Source of the DNA: Ardenticatenaceae bacterium
GTDB taxonomy: Bacteria > Chloroflexota > Anaerolineae > Promineifilales > Promineifilaceae
Reading direction: 5' to 3'
Assembly: GCA_011525915.1 (NCBI GenBank)
Contig: WYBM01000044.1
Coordinates: 1 to 64,000, forward strand
DNA length: 64,000 nt
Positions 1-8,793 of this stretch are shown here, one piece after another (positions within the stretch are counted from its first letter, which is position 1; the number at the start of each line of letters is the position of its first letter). The notes below the pieces were generated by a model, which made no database searches, had not been told where the DNA came from, and saw nothing but the letters and a program-made list of their open reading frames with translations. Position numbers and translations under genes: made by a program.

Positions 1-24
1 AAAGAGCGTGTTATGATTATTCAT
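1..24 (-). CDS. 5' end of an unidentified gene running off the window
   Basis: An ATG on the minus strand at 24-22 is preceded by a good Shine-Dalgarno (CAGGAG, 7-12 bases upstream) and opens a frame reading MNNHNTLF before the window edge. Eight codons cannot be assigned to a family. It lies downstream of the sugar ABC importer on the same strand. A palindrome at 50-61 sits in its upstream region, so it may belong to the same sugar-utilisation locus. Confidence 0.5.
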
Positions 25-49
25 GGTGTCTCCTGGGTTGGTTTTTGTA

Positions 50-61
50 AGTTTGCAAACT
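50..61. promoter_or_regulatory. LacI-type palindromic operator candidate
   Basis: AGTTTGCAAACT is a perfect 12-bp palindrome with a central GC step, the usual form of operators bound by LacI/GalR-family repressors. It lies 26 bases upstream of the partial gene starting at 24 and about 120 bases downstream of the sugar-binding protein gene. The binding protein is not in the window. Role inferred from sequence form and sugar-transport context. Confidence 0.45.
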
Positions 62-183
62 CACAATGTTACCCCAACTTCAGGAGACCGCTTCATTTTG
101 TTTTATAAGATCTGTCAGTCAATCAGCTAAAACGGTCATTTTCATTGTAGCTTACATCGGTGTATGCAGGGTGGCAAGCAGTT

Positions 184-1464
184 TTATGGGCTGCCAGGTT
201 TTTCACCGAGCAAGAAATATTCTTCGGTGCGCACGCGGGCGCTTCCGGCGGCGCGCAGGGGAGTGGTGTCACCGTAAAAGGCGCGCTCAATTTCCTCATT
301 GGCGATACTTTCGATTTCTTCCCAGGTGCTGATGATAGGTACCAGGCGCAGGGTATCGGCCGTGTCCAGCCAAACGCGGCTGCGGGCGGGCGGGCGGGTG
401 GGGTCTAAAAAGGCAGGGGAGGCGGCCACGGCCGTCAGCGAAGGCACTGTTCGCCCTGTTTGGGCCACAATCATCTGCCCCTCTGGCGAATTGGCAAACT
501 CAATAAATGTCCAGGCTGCATCCTTGTTTTGCGCGGTGGATGACAGGCAGTAACCATCACTGTGCAGCACCCCGGCTGTCTGTTTGCCCTGCGGCAGGGG
601 GGCTACATCCCAGGTAAAGGCTGTAATTTCGCGAAAGCTGGGCGTCGCCCGCCGGCTGTTCAAGAACATGGCAGTCGTTCCGGCGATAAAGCGACTTTCA
701 CTGTCTTGGGCGGCCTCCGCTACCCGGTCGGGCACAACATGATGCTCCGTTTGCAGGGCCACAAACCAGGCCAATGCTTCTGATGCCGGGAACACGTCTA
801 TAAACAGCCGAAGGGGGTTGGCCGGGTCATCAACCACCTGTCCCTGGTTTTGCCAGACAAAGGGGGCCAGCCGCTGGATAGAAGGTTCCACGCCCAGCCC
901 ATATTGGTCAACCTGACCGTCGCCGTTGGTGTCTTTTGTCAGAGCCACGGCCGTGGCCAGGAATTCAGCCCACGTCCACGCATCTGGCGGGTAAGGTAAA
1001 CCGGCCGCGTCAAACAAATCCTGGTTGTAATACACCACCAGCGATGAGATGTTTTGTGGCAGGCACATAAGCTGGCCGCGCCAGGTAAAAGCGTCCATAG
1101 CGATAGGGAAAAAGTCATCAGCCTGAATGACGTCGCTTTTTGCCAGGTAAGGCGTCAGCGGTTCCAGCAGCCCTTTGGCCGCAAACGCGGCGTAATGACG
1201 GTAATTCATGAAGGAGATATCGGGCGGTGTCCCGGCGGCATAGTTGGTTGCCAGGCGGGTGCGATAATCGCCCTGAGAGGGAACATGCGTCATTTGCACA
1301 GTGATCGCCGGATATTTCTCTGAGAAAGTGTTTACCAGCGTCTGATAAGCCTGTCGTTCGGCTGGGTCGCCAAACACCAAAAAGGTGGTGGTAGCCTGTT
1401 GGGGACGGGTGCAAGCCACCAGCAGAAAGCCCACTAAGACAAAAAACAACCATCGTTTACCCAT
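184..1464 (-). CDS. Carbohydrate ABC transporter, substrate-binding lipoprotein
   Basis: A 426-aa extracytoplasmic solute-binding protein (family 1, maltose-binding type) that would deliver a sugar or oligosaccharide to the two permeases encoded upstream on the same strand. The N-terminus is a lipoprotein signal, with a basic start, a hydrophobic core and the lipobox LVAC, so the mature protein should be membrane anchored through Cys. Family-1 hallmarks are visible, such as the PDISFMN segment near residue 87 and a C-terminal part rich in Trp/Glu/Ser. The ATG at 1464 is chosen because GGAGG lies 6 bases upstream; an ATG four codons earlier overlaps that ribosome site. No ATPase gene is present, so a shared MsmX-like ATPase elsewhere is likely. 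The substrate cannot be told from sequence. Confidence 0.9.
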   Translation of the reverse strand: MGKRWLFFVLVGFLLVACTRPQQATTTFLVFGDPAERQAYQTLVNTFSEKYPAITVQMTHVPSQGDYRTRLATNYAAGTPPDISFMNYRHYAAFAAKGLLEPLTPYLAKSDVIQADDFFPIAMDAFTWRGQLMCLPQNISSLVVYYNQDLFDAAGLPYPPDAWTWAEFLATAVALTKDTNGDGQVDQYGLGVEPSIQRLAPFVWQNQGQVVDDPANPLRLFIDVFPASEALAWFVALQTEHHVVPDRVAEAAQDSESRFIAGTTAMFLNSRRATPSFREITAFTWDVAPLPQGKQTAGVLHSDGYCLSSTAQNKDAAWTFIEFANSPEGQMIVAQTGRTVPSLTAVAASPAFLDPTRPPARSRVWLDTADTLRLVPIISTWEEIESIANEEIERAFYGDTTPLRAAGSARVRTEEYFLLGEKPGSP

Positions 1465-1494
1465 AAAAACCTCCATGTTGTTGCCAACTGTAGC

Positions 1495-2292
1495 TTAAAG
1501 AGATTTGCGGCCAAAGTAAACCATCGCCGTGCCAAAGAGTAAAACGGGGATCACTAACGACCATAATGCCCCGGCCATAAGCAGAGGATAGTCTGAGGGG
1601 GTCATGGCCTGTAAGAGCTGCAGGGCTGTGGGCAGTGTATATAAGCGCTCGCGGCTAAGATAGAGCAGGGGGCTGATAAAGTCGCCCCAATACATGATAA
1701 AAGCCAGCAGAGCCACGGCCACGGCCGTGGGCCGGGCCAGCGGCAAGGCTACCAGCCACCACAACTGCCATACCCCGGCACCATCCAGCCGGGCAGCATC
1801 GTAGATGGCTGCGGGCAGGCGGCGGAAGGCCCGGTAGAACATCAACACAAAAAAGGGGCTGGTGCCCATCCAGGCTGGGGCCATGAGCGCCCAATAAGAA
1901 TCCAGCCAGCCCAACCATTTATACACCAGGAAGCGGGTAGACCAGAGGCCGATGCCCGGCACCATCAGCACGGCCACGGAGATAAGTACCCAGCGGCGTT
2001 GTGCTTTTGAGGGCAGCCGGGCCATACTCAGCCCTGCCCAGGAGCCGGTAAGCAAGGTCAGGGGCACGGCCGCAGCCACCACCAGCAGCGAATTGACCGT
2101 AAACCGCCCCATCGGTACCAGGGCAAAGACACGGCCAAAGTTCGCCGGCGTAGGCGTGGCGGGCCAGAGCTGCAGCGTCGTTGGCAGCGGGGTGGCCGGC
2201 GGGTAAAAAGCAGCATTTACCAGCCATAAGACAGGCAGCAAAAAAAGCAGGCCTACAACCAGGCGCACGGCCGTGACCCCCCAGCCTCTCAT
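1495..2292 (-). CDS. Carbohydrate ABC transporter permease, MalG-type
   Basis: A 265-aa inner-membrane permease of the MalG/binding-protein-dependent transport family with about six hydrophobic segments. The cytoplasmic EAA-like loop reads DAARLDGAGVWQLWW...LPLARP, the ATPase-contact motif. The start is the ATG at 2292, which overlaps the stop of the upstream permease gene as ATGA. That 4-base overlap implies translational coupling and rules out the longer upstream frame. The binding-protein gene follows 30 bases downstream, so the order is permease, permease, binding protein. Confidence 0.9.
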   Translation of the reverse strand: MRGWGVTAVRLVVGLLFLLPVLWLVNAAFYPPATPLPTTLQLWPATPTPANFGRVFALVPMGRFTVNSLLVVAAAVPLTLLTGSWAGLSMARLPSKAQRRWVLISVAVLMVPGIGLWSTRFLVYKWLGWLDSYWALMAPAWMGTSPFFVLMFYRAFRRLPAAIYDAARLDGAGVWQLWWLVALPLARPTAVAVALLAFIMYWGDFISPLLYLSRERLYTLPTALQLLQAMTPSDYPLLMAGALWSLVIPVLLFGTAMVYFGRKSL

Positions 2293-3221
2293 AATAGGAA
2301 CTGCTCCTCCGTCGTGCCCACGTCCCACTGCCGGGCGATAACATAAAGCACCAGGACGATGCCCCCCGTTAGCAGGTACAATACCCACAGCGCAGCACTG
2401 GCAGTGCCAAAGGAGAACAAGCCAAAACCCTGTTCATAAATAAGTAGGGGCAGTGTATAAGTAGCATAGTACGGCCCGCCCTGGGTCATCAACCAGATGG
2501 TGGTGAACGACTCTTGGAGAATGAGAATGGCGTCACGAAAGGTGAGCAGCAGCAGGATGGGTGCCATGAGGGGCAAAATGATATAGCGCAGTGTGGCACC
2601 CCTGCCGGCGCCGTCTACATAAGCGGCGTCTTCCAGTTCTGGCGGCACATCATGCAGGGCGGCCAGGCTTACCAGAAATCCCTCGCCGATGGGCCACAGC
2701 AGGGCCAGGGCAATACCTGGTTTAGCCCAGGCCGGGTCGGCCAGCCAGGCAGGGGCAGCCAACCCTACACTTTGCAGCAGCAAATTTAAAGGACCATACA
2801 ACGGGTTGAGTATCCACAGCCAGGCCAGGGCATAGGCTGCGCCGGGGATAACGCTGGGCAGGTAAACCATGCCACGCACCCAGACGATGAGACGTCTATC
2901 GCGACGGCCGTTCCCCCGCAACAGGCGCGCCAATAAAAACGCGCCCAACACCCGCAGCGGCACGGGAATGATGACCAGCGCCAGCGTATTTTGCACGCTT
3001 AACACAAACAACTCGTCGGTGAAGATCAGGCGGAAGTTAAGCGTCCCGGCAAATTGGGGTGGGCTGAGGGCATCGTAATGAAAAAAAGCCAGCCCAAACG
3101 CCAGTAATACCGGTACGACCACCAGCACCACAATACCTAGCTGATAAGGCAGCAGCAGCAGGCGCAGCCGCCCCTGGTAAGAAAGCCTCCATTTGGGACT
3201 TAGCAACTGTTTCCGAATCAT
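2289..3221 (-). CDS. Carbohydrate ABC transporter permease, MalF-type
   Basis: A 310-aa permease, partner of the MalG-type protein. The EAA loop is visible as LEDAAYVDGAGRGATLRYIILPLMAP, and there are about six transmembrane segments. The chosen start (ATG at 3221) gives the basic MIRKQLLSPKWRLS N-terminus typical of MalF-like proteins; the open frame reaches 3362 but that extension looks non-coding and overlaps the divergent gene. It is the first gene of the importer operon. A palindromic ATTATAAT at 3250-3257 in the divergent spacer could act as a -10 element in either direction. Confidence 0.88.
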   Translation of the reverse strand: MIRKQLLSPKWRLSYQGRLRLLLLPYQLGIVVLVVVPVLLAFGLAFFHYDALSPPQFAGTLNFRLIFTDELFVLSVQNTLALVIIPVPLRVLGAFLLARLLRGNGRRDRRLIVWVRGMVYLPSVIPGAAYALAWLWILNPLYGPLNLLLQSVGLAAPAWLADPAWAKPGIALALLWPIGEGFLVSLAALHDVPPELEDAAYVDGAGRGATLRYIILPLMAPILLLLTFRDAILILQESFTTIWLMTQGGPYYATYTLPLLIYEQGFGLFSFGTASAALWVLYLLTGGIVLVLYVIARQWDVGTTEEQFLL

Positions 3222-3330
3222 ACACGCACCCAGTGGATATCCGGGGTGGATTATAATGTTCGGCGGGAAATTCGGCATATGGTGGAAAATTGGGTAAGAT
3301 GGGCCTTGTTTTTTCGTAAAGCGAGGCGTG

Positions 3331-4947
3331 ATGGACAAACCGGTAGACCTCCTGATTACCAACGCGGCGGTTTATACCGTTGATGAGGCAAATCCCCATG
3401 CGGAAGCGGTCGCTGTCAGCGGCAACACCATTGTGTTTGTGGGCAGTGCAGCGGCGGCGGCAGGGTGGTGCGGGCCGCAGACGCGGGTGATCGACGGCCG
3501 CGGCCGCACGCTGCTTCCCGGCTTTATAGACAGCCACTTTCATTTGATGCATGGCGCCGAATGGTTGGCTGACATCTCTTTGCATGACGTTGCCTCGCTG
3601 GCTGACCTGCGTACGGCCGTGACCCACTATGCCAAAACACACCCAGACTTGGCCGTGCTGCGGGGCATTGGCCTGAGTTATGGTTTGCCCACCCTTGATG
3701 AACCGTTGACCCGCCACCATCTGGATGCCCTGGAAAGCGAACGGCCGTTGATCCTGGTGGCCTATGATATGCATACTGTCTGGGTGAATACCGTTGCCCT
3801 GGAAAGAGCCGGTATACTGCCTGGGTCTGGGTCGCTGTCTGGCCGTGACGGCGTGATCATGGGTGCCGATGGCCTGCCCACGGGCGAACTGCGTGAATCG
3901 CCTGCCTATGCTTCTGTGTTTGACCTCATCCCCCCGCCAGATGCCCCGCGCCTGCGTGAATTGATGACTGAAGCGCAGGCAAGCCTGGCATCGTTAGGGG
4001 TCACCAGTGTGCATAATATGAACGGCAACCCGGCAGACGCAGCCTTTTATGCCGCCCTGGAAGACCTGGGTGAGCTGACAGTACGTGTCTATGTACCCTA
4101 CAGTGTGACGCCAGAGACGCCCTTAGCGGCACTGGCGTCAGAAGCCTTGCCTATGCGGGCATGGTTCAAAACCCAGATGGTGCGGGCCGGCGCGGTGAAG
4201 TTTTTTATGGATGGGGTGTTTGAGAGTTATACGGCCGTGACCCTGGACGGTTACCCTGACCGGCCAAATCATCTGGGTGAACCACTTTTTGATGCTGCAC
4301 ACTTTGCCCGTATGGTCACAGAGGCAGACCGGCTGGGTTTGCAAATTTTTGTTCATGCCTGTGGTGATGGCGCGGTACGGCGGGCGCTGGATGGCTTTGC
4401 GGCCGCACAGCAGCACAATGGTAAACGTGACAGCCGTCACCGGGTGGAACACATTGAACTGATCCACCCGGATGACGCGCCTCGTTTTGCTCAATTGGGT
4501 GTGGTGGCTTCCATGCAGCCGCTGCATACCCCTCTACAGGCAGATGGCCCTGATGTATGGCGCCACCGGGTACGTGTGGCAGATTGGAACCGTGCCTTTG
4601 CCTGGCGCCTGCTGCGAGATGCCGGCGCTACCCTGGTTTTTGGCAGCGATTGGCCGGTGGCTTCCCCTGACCCACTGCTGGGCATAGCAGCCACGCTGAA
4701 CCGCCAGCCCTGGAAACCGGGTTATCCATCCCATAAACAAACGCTGGCTGAGGCCATTGCCAGCTATACCCACCAGGCAGCGTATGCTGAGTTTCAGGAA
4801 AACAAAAAGGGACAAATTAAAGTGGGTCTATGGGCCGATCTGGTGTTGTTAACGGACGATATTTTTGCGGTGCCGCCGGCAAACATCGTCGATGTGCGGG
4901 TGGACATGACGGTGGTGAACGGCCGTGTTGTCTATGAAAAAGCATAG
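3331..4947 (+). CDS. Amidohydrolase family 3 protein (YtcJ-like)
   Basis: A 538-aa metal-dependent hydrolase of the amidohydrolase superfamily. The N-terminus forms the small beta-sandwich (DLLITNAAVYTVDEANP), followed by the metal-binding GFIDSHFHL motif near residue 70. Further metal-site histidines appear in FVHACGDGAVRRAL and HRVEHIEL, and the active-site Asp in FGSDWPV. The C-terminus (ADLVLLTDDIF...VVNGRVVYE) completes the sandwich. Length and motifs fit YtcJ/N-substituted formamide deformylase-like enzymes; the true substrate is unknown. ATG at 3331 is preferred over the GTG directly before it because of spacing from GCGAGG. Confidence 0.88.
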   Translation: MDKPVDLLITNAAVYTVDEANPHAEAVAVSGNTIVFVGSAAAAAGWCGPQTRVIDGRGRTLLPGFIDSHFHLMHGAEWLADISLHDVASLADLRTAVTHYAKTHPDLAVLRGIGLSYGLPTLDEPLTRHHLDALESERPLILVAYDMHTVWVNTVALERAGILPGSGSLSGRDGVIMGADGLPTGELRESPAYASVFDLIPPPDAPRLRELMTEAQASLASLGVTSVHNMNGNPADAAFYAALEDLGELTVRVYVPYSVTPETPLAALASEALPMRAWFKTQMVRAGAVKFFMDGVFESYTAVTLDGYPDRPNHLGEPLFDAAHFARMVTEADRLGLQIFVHACGDGAVRRALDGFAAAQQHNGKRDSRHRVEHIELIHPDDAPRFAQLGVVASMQPLHTPLQADGPDVWRHRVRVADWNRAFAWRLLRDAGATLVFGSDWPVASPDPLLGIAATLNRQPWKPGYPSHKQTLAEAIASYTHQAAYAEFQENKKGQIKVGLWADLVLLTDDIFAVPPANIVDVRVDMTVVNGRVVYEKA

Positions 4948-4987
4948 GGTATTTTAGCCAAAATGCCCTATCCCCAAGGAGGGCACT

Positions 4988-6328
4988 ATGATCTGGAATG
5001 AACCCATCGAAACGATGCCACGCCCTGATCTGGCGGCGCTGCAAAGTGCAAGGCTGGCCACCCTGGCGGCTTATGTCTATGAGCGTGTGCCGTTTTACAG
5101 AAAGAAGTTTGACAAGCTGGGCCTCACCCCGGCCAGCGTCAAAGACCTGCATGACTTACCCCGGCTGCCCTTCACCAAAAAGTCTGACTTGCGTGACAAT
5201 TATCCTTTTGGCCTCTTTGCCGTGCCCATGGATCAGGTTATCCGTGTGCATGCCTCTTCTGGCACCACGGGCAAGCCGACGGTAGTGGGTTATACACGGC
5301 AGGACCTGGAGGTATGGGCCGAGGTATGCGCACGTTGTTTTGGTCTTAGCGGGGCCAGGCCAGGTGATATGTTCCAGAACGCATACGGCTATGGCCTGTT
5401 CACCGGCGGCTTGGGCATGCATTATGGCGCGGAGCGCATGGGGTTAACGGTGATCCCTGTTTCTGGGGGGGTCACCGCCCGCCAGATCATGCTGCTGCAA
5501 GACTTCCGCACAGATGTGATGGCCTGCACCCCTTCTTACGCCCTGGCTCTGGCCGACAAATTGTTAGAGGCGGGGGTGAACCCGGCTGACTTGCCGGTGC
5601 GTGTTTTTATCTTGGGCGCCGAGCCGTGGACAGATGAGATGCGTGTAGAAATTGAAGCCAAATTACACGCAGATGCCGTCAATATTTATGGGCTTAGCGA
5701 GATCATAGGGCCCGGCGTCTCCAATGAGTGTGTGGAAGCCAAAAGTGGCATGCATATCATGGAAGATCATTTCCTGGCGGAGGTTGTCGCCCCGGATACA
5801 GGGGAACTGCTGCCAGATGGGCAGGTGGGCGAGCTGGTCTTTACCACCCTCACCAAACAGGCCATCCCCCTGATTCGTTACCGCACCGGTGATTTGTGTT
5901 CTATGACCCATGAAGTGTGTATATGCGGCCGTACCCATGCCCGTATGAGTCGTATTTTGGGCCGTGCTGATGATATGCTCATCATTCGCGGCGTTAATGT
6001 CTTCCCCTCGCAAATTGAGGCAGCGTTGATGGGATTGGAACAGATTACGCCGCATCATCGCATCATCCTCACCCGTGAGGGGCGGCTAGATGCCCTGGAA
6101 GTGGCGGTGGAAGTGACGGAAACGTTCTTCCGGCATGTGGGTGAAGAGATGTTTTCTGGCCAGCGCCAGCAAGGGATAGGTGACGTGCAGGCGCTGGAAG
6201 CGCATGTGCAGCAGAGGTTACGGGAAACGTTAGGCTTAAACACCAAGGTAACGCTGCTGGCTCCTGGCCAGGGCCCGCGCAGTGAAGGGGGAAAGCTGCA
6301 GCGGGTAGAAGACCGTCGTTTGGTGTAA
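4988..6328 (+). CDS. paaK: Phenylacetate-CoA ligase-like enzyme
   Basis: A 446-aa AMP-forming acyl-CoA ligase of the PaaK branch. It begins with the conserved Trp (MIWNEPIETM) and has the phosphate-binding loop SSGTTGKPTVVGYT near residue 90, YGLSEIIGPGV near 235, and the YRTGDL motif at about 300, followed by GRTHARMSRILGRADDMLIIRGVNVFP. AAGGAGGG lies just upstream of the ATG. Known PaaK converts phenylacetate, ATP and CoA to phenylacetyl-CoA. No other paa genes are in the window, so a different aryl acid or a scavenging role is possible. It follows the amidohydrolase gene by 40 bases. Confidence 0.88.
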   Translation: MIWNEPIETMPRPDLAALQSARLATLAAYVYERVPFYRKKFDKLGLTPASVKDLHDLPRLPFTKKSDLRDNYPFGLFAVPMDQVIRVHASSGTTGKPTVVGYTRQDLEVWAEVCARCFGLSGARPGDMFQNAYGYGLFTGGLGMHYGAERMGLTVIPVSGGVTARQIMLLQDFRTDVMACTPSYALALADKLLEAGVNPADLPVRVFILGAEPWTDEMRVEIEAKLHADAVNIYGLSEIIGPGVSNECVEAKSGMHIMEDHFLAEVVAPDTGELLPDGQVGELVFTTLTKQAIPLIRYRTGDLCSMTHEVCICGRTHARMSRILGRADDMLIIRGVNVFPSQIEAALMGLEQITPHHRIILTREGRLDALEVAVEVTETFFRHVGEEMFSGQRQQGIGDVQALEAHVQQRLRETLGLNTKVTLLAPGQGPRSEGGKLQRVEDRRLV

Positions 6329-6384
6329 TATTGCTTTTCGGTTAAAATGGCCGCTTGTGTACACAAGAAGAGGGTATTTTGCGC

Positions 6385-7662
6385 ATGGGCCAAGAGCCAA
6401 TCATTTGTTTTCAAAGTGTAAGTAAGCGGTTCGCCTTTACCCGCGAGCAGTCACAGTCGGTTTTGAAAACGGTGACCTCTGCTTTTTCCCGCCAGAAAGC
6501 TGAAGAGAAGGATTTATGGGCCGTGCAAGATGTAAGTTTTGACGTGATGCCCGGCCAATGTTTTGGTATTGTGGGGCGGAATGGCAGCGGCAAGAGCACG
6601 ATCTTAAAGTTGATTGCCCGGATACTACGGCCGTCTGACGGCCGTATCATCGTTCGGGGGCGTGTGAGTGCCTTACTGGAATTGGGTGCTGGTTTCCACC
6701 CAGATTTGACAGGGCGGGAGAACATTTTCCTGAATGCCTCATTGTTGGGTCTGGAAGAGGATGATATCAAAGCCCGTTATGGGAGTATCGTTGCCTTTTC
6801 CGAGTTAGGTGATTTTATTGATATGCCGGTGAAACATTACTCATCGGGCATGTATATGCGTCTGGGTTTTAGCGTGGCCATTCACATGCAGCCAGATGTG
6901 CTGATTGTGGATGAGATTTTGGCGGTGGGTGATCAGGCGTTCCAGACAAAGTGCCTGGATGCAATTATGTCATTGCGTCGCCAGGGGGTGACGATTATTG
7001 TGGTCAGCCACAATTTGAACGTGATGCGCACCCTGTGTACCCACTTGTTGTGGGTTGAGCAAGGGGTCACACGGGCCATTGGTCCGGTGGCCGAGATTGC
7101 CCCGCTGTACCAGGCATACGCCTATGAACGAGAAGGGCAGCAGTTGGCTGGTGACACGCCTGCGCCGCGGGGGACGGGAGATGTGGTGATCACGGCCGTG
7201 CGTTTTTTAGATGCCCAGGGTGAGGAACGCCAGACCTTTCAGACTGGCGAGCCAATGATTATTGAAATGGCTTACGCAGCGCACAAACCTGTGGATAATC
7301 CGGAATTTGGCCTGGCCATTTATCGGCAAGATGGGGTGCAGGTGAACGGTCCCAACACCAACCTGGCGGGTGTAGACATGGGTATCATCGAAGGGCCGGG
7401 TGTGGTGCAGTATCATATTGAGCGGCTGCCGTTGTTGCCTGCGCGCTATCAGGTGAGTGCGGCCGTGCATGATCGGCACACTCATTTTTGTTATGATTTC
7501 CATAAAGAAGCGTACGCTTTTCGTGTGGCACCTGGCGGCAGCACAGAACTGGATGGCCTGATAGCCATGCCTGCTTCGTGGCGTTGGCACCTTTCTTCTG
7601 CCACACTTCCATTTGACTCATTTGCATTGGTCACAGAGGGGCAACTGCCTCAGGAAAAGTAG
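6385..7662 (+). CDS. Wzt-like polysaccharide export ABC transporter ATP-binding protein
   Basis: A 425-aa ATPase of the TagH/Wzt type. Residues 1-240 form the nucleotide-binding domain, with Walker A GRNGSGKST, signature HYSSGMYMRLGFSVA, Walker B VLIVDEILAVGD and switch His in VVSHNL. Residues 260-420 form a beta-rich domain like the Wzt C-terminal domain that recognises the lipid-linked glycan. The family exports O-antigen or teichoic-acid-like polymers with a membrane partner (Wzm/TagG). No such permease is in the window, so the ATPase is orphaned here. ATG at 6385 keeps the MGQEPIICFQSVSKRF start usual for the family. The next gene begins 1 base after its stop. Confidence 0.88.
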   Translation: MGQEPIICFQSVSKRFAFTREQSQSVLKTVTSAFSRQKAEEKDLWAVQDVSFDVMPGQCFGIVGRNGSGKSTILKLIARILRPSDGRIIVRGRVSALLELGAGFHPDLTGRENIFLNASLLGLEEDDIKARYGSIVAFSELGDFIDMPVKHYSSGMYMRLGFSVAIHMQPDVLIVDEILAVGDQAFQTKCLDAIMSLRRQGVTIIVVSHNLNVMRTLCTHLLWVEQGVTRAIGPVAEIAPLYQAYAYEREGQQLAGDTPAPRGTGDVVITAVRFLDAQGEERQTFQTGEPMIIEMAYAAHKPVDNPEFGLAIYRQDGVQVNGPNTNLAGVDMGIIEGPGVVQYHIERLPLLPARYQVSAAVHDRHTHFCYDFHKEAYAFRVAPGGSTELDGLIAMPASWRWHLSSATLPFDSFALVTEGQLPQEK

Positions 7663-7663
7663 A

Positions 7664-8770
7664 ATGATAAGAAAAACTTTGTATGTGCCAGGCATGCTCA
7701 TATGCTTATTATCGCTCTTTGCGCTACTTGGTTGGCAGGCTCGTGCCGAATCTGATGCTGTGACTGGGCCGCCGGACCTTGGCTTTTTGCAGGAGTATGA
7801 TCTTCCCGCGGGCGCCCCCTTTAACATTGTCGTGGAAACGGCCGGCCCTCCGGCCAGCGTGTGGTATACCCTGCCCGATATCAATGCCATTGGCCATCTG
7901 GTGGTGACTGATACCACAAATTATATGGCGGAAACATATCCTATACCCACGGCCAACAGTCAACCTTATGACCTGGCATATGATGGTGTTTCTTTCATAT
8001 GGTTTACTGAAAACACAGGCAATAAGCTCGGCCGTTTAACCATACCAGGGGGCAGTATAACCGAATATGTGATCCCCACCCCAAACAGTGCCCCCACTGG
8101 CATAGGTGTAGCCCCAGATGGCTCTGTATGGTTCCTGGAGCGGGACGGGAACAAGTTGGGACGCTTTAACCCTACATCAGAAAGTTTTCAGGAATTTCCG
8201 TATGAGACCACCGGTGGCCAGCTGGAGGATATTGCTGTTTTGAACAACAACAGCATCTGGTTTACGGCGCCTGCCCTCAACAGAGCCAGTAATTACCGGG
8301 TAGACCTGGATGATTTTGTAAACGTTCCGGTTAATTCCGGCCCTGGCGGTACACCTTTCCCCCCTGGTGATATTGTGACCGGCAATAACCAGGTATGGAT
8401 TTCATCGCCTTCCCGGAATTGGGCGGGAATCCACTTTCCGGGCACGCTCAGTTTTTGGCGTTGGGTACCTTTGCTGGTGTCCGGCGGCGAGCCCCGGGGA
8501 TTAGCGTTTAGCAGCCCCGATGGTTTGACCCATATCTGGTATGTACAAACCGCGGCCGGGTGGGTAGGGAAGTTTGTTACCAACCCCCAGGGGCAAATTT
8601 TTTACCATTGGGCTGATCCCCTGCCAACCACGGGCAGCCAGCCCCGGGGGATTGCTGTAGCTAGCAATGGACATGCCTGGATCACCGAAATGGGCGCCGG
8701 CAAAGTTGCGGAGTGGCGCCCCCCTACAAGTTTTTACCGTGTGTTCTTGCCGACCATAGGAAAACCTTAA
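7664..8770 (+). CDS. Secreted beta-propeller protein (Vgb/NHL-like)
   Basis: A 368-aa protein with an N-terminal signal peptide (MIRKTLYVPGMLICLL... to about residue 28). Successive blade repeats read roughly xxIWFTENTGNKLGRL, GSVWFLERDGNKLGRF, NSIWFTAPALNR, NQVWISSP and HAWITEMGAGKVAEW. These resemble the virginiamycin B lyase/streptogramin lyase propeller fold, but the repeat is common and lyase activity is not implied. The protein ends in YRVFLPTIGKP, a short motif shared with other secreted proteins here. The start is 1 base past the stop of the ABC ATPase, implying co-transcription with a cell-surface glycan cluster. Confidence 0.8.
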   Translation: MIRKTLYVPGMLICLLSLFALLGWQARAESDAVTGPPDLGFLQEYDLPAGAPFNIVVETAGPPASVWYTLPDINAIGHLVVTDTTNYMAETYPIPTANSQPYDLAYDGVSFIWFTENTGNKLGRLTIPGGSITEYVIPTPNSAPTGIGVAPDGSVWFLERDGNKLGRFNPTSESFQEFPYETTGGQLEDIAVLNNNSIWFTAPALNRASNYRVDLDDFVNVPVNSGPGGTPFPPGDIVTGNNQVWISSPSRNWAGIHFPGTLSFWRWVPLLVSGGEPRGLAFSSPDGLTHIWYVQTAAGWVGKFVTNPQGQIFYHWADPLPTTGSQPRGIAVASNGHAWITEMGAGKVAEWRPPTSFYRVFLPTIGKP

Positions 8771-8793
8771 CATGGGAGTGACAGTGTAGACAT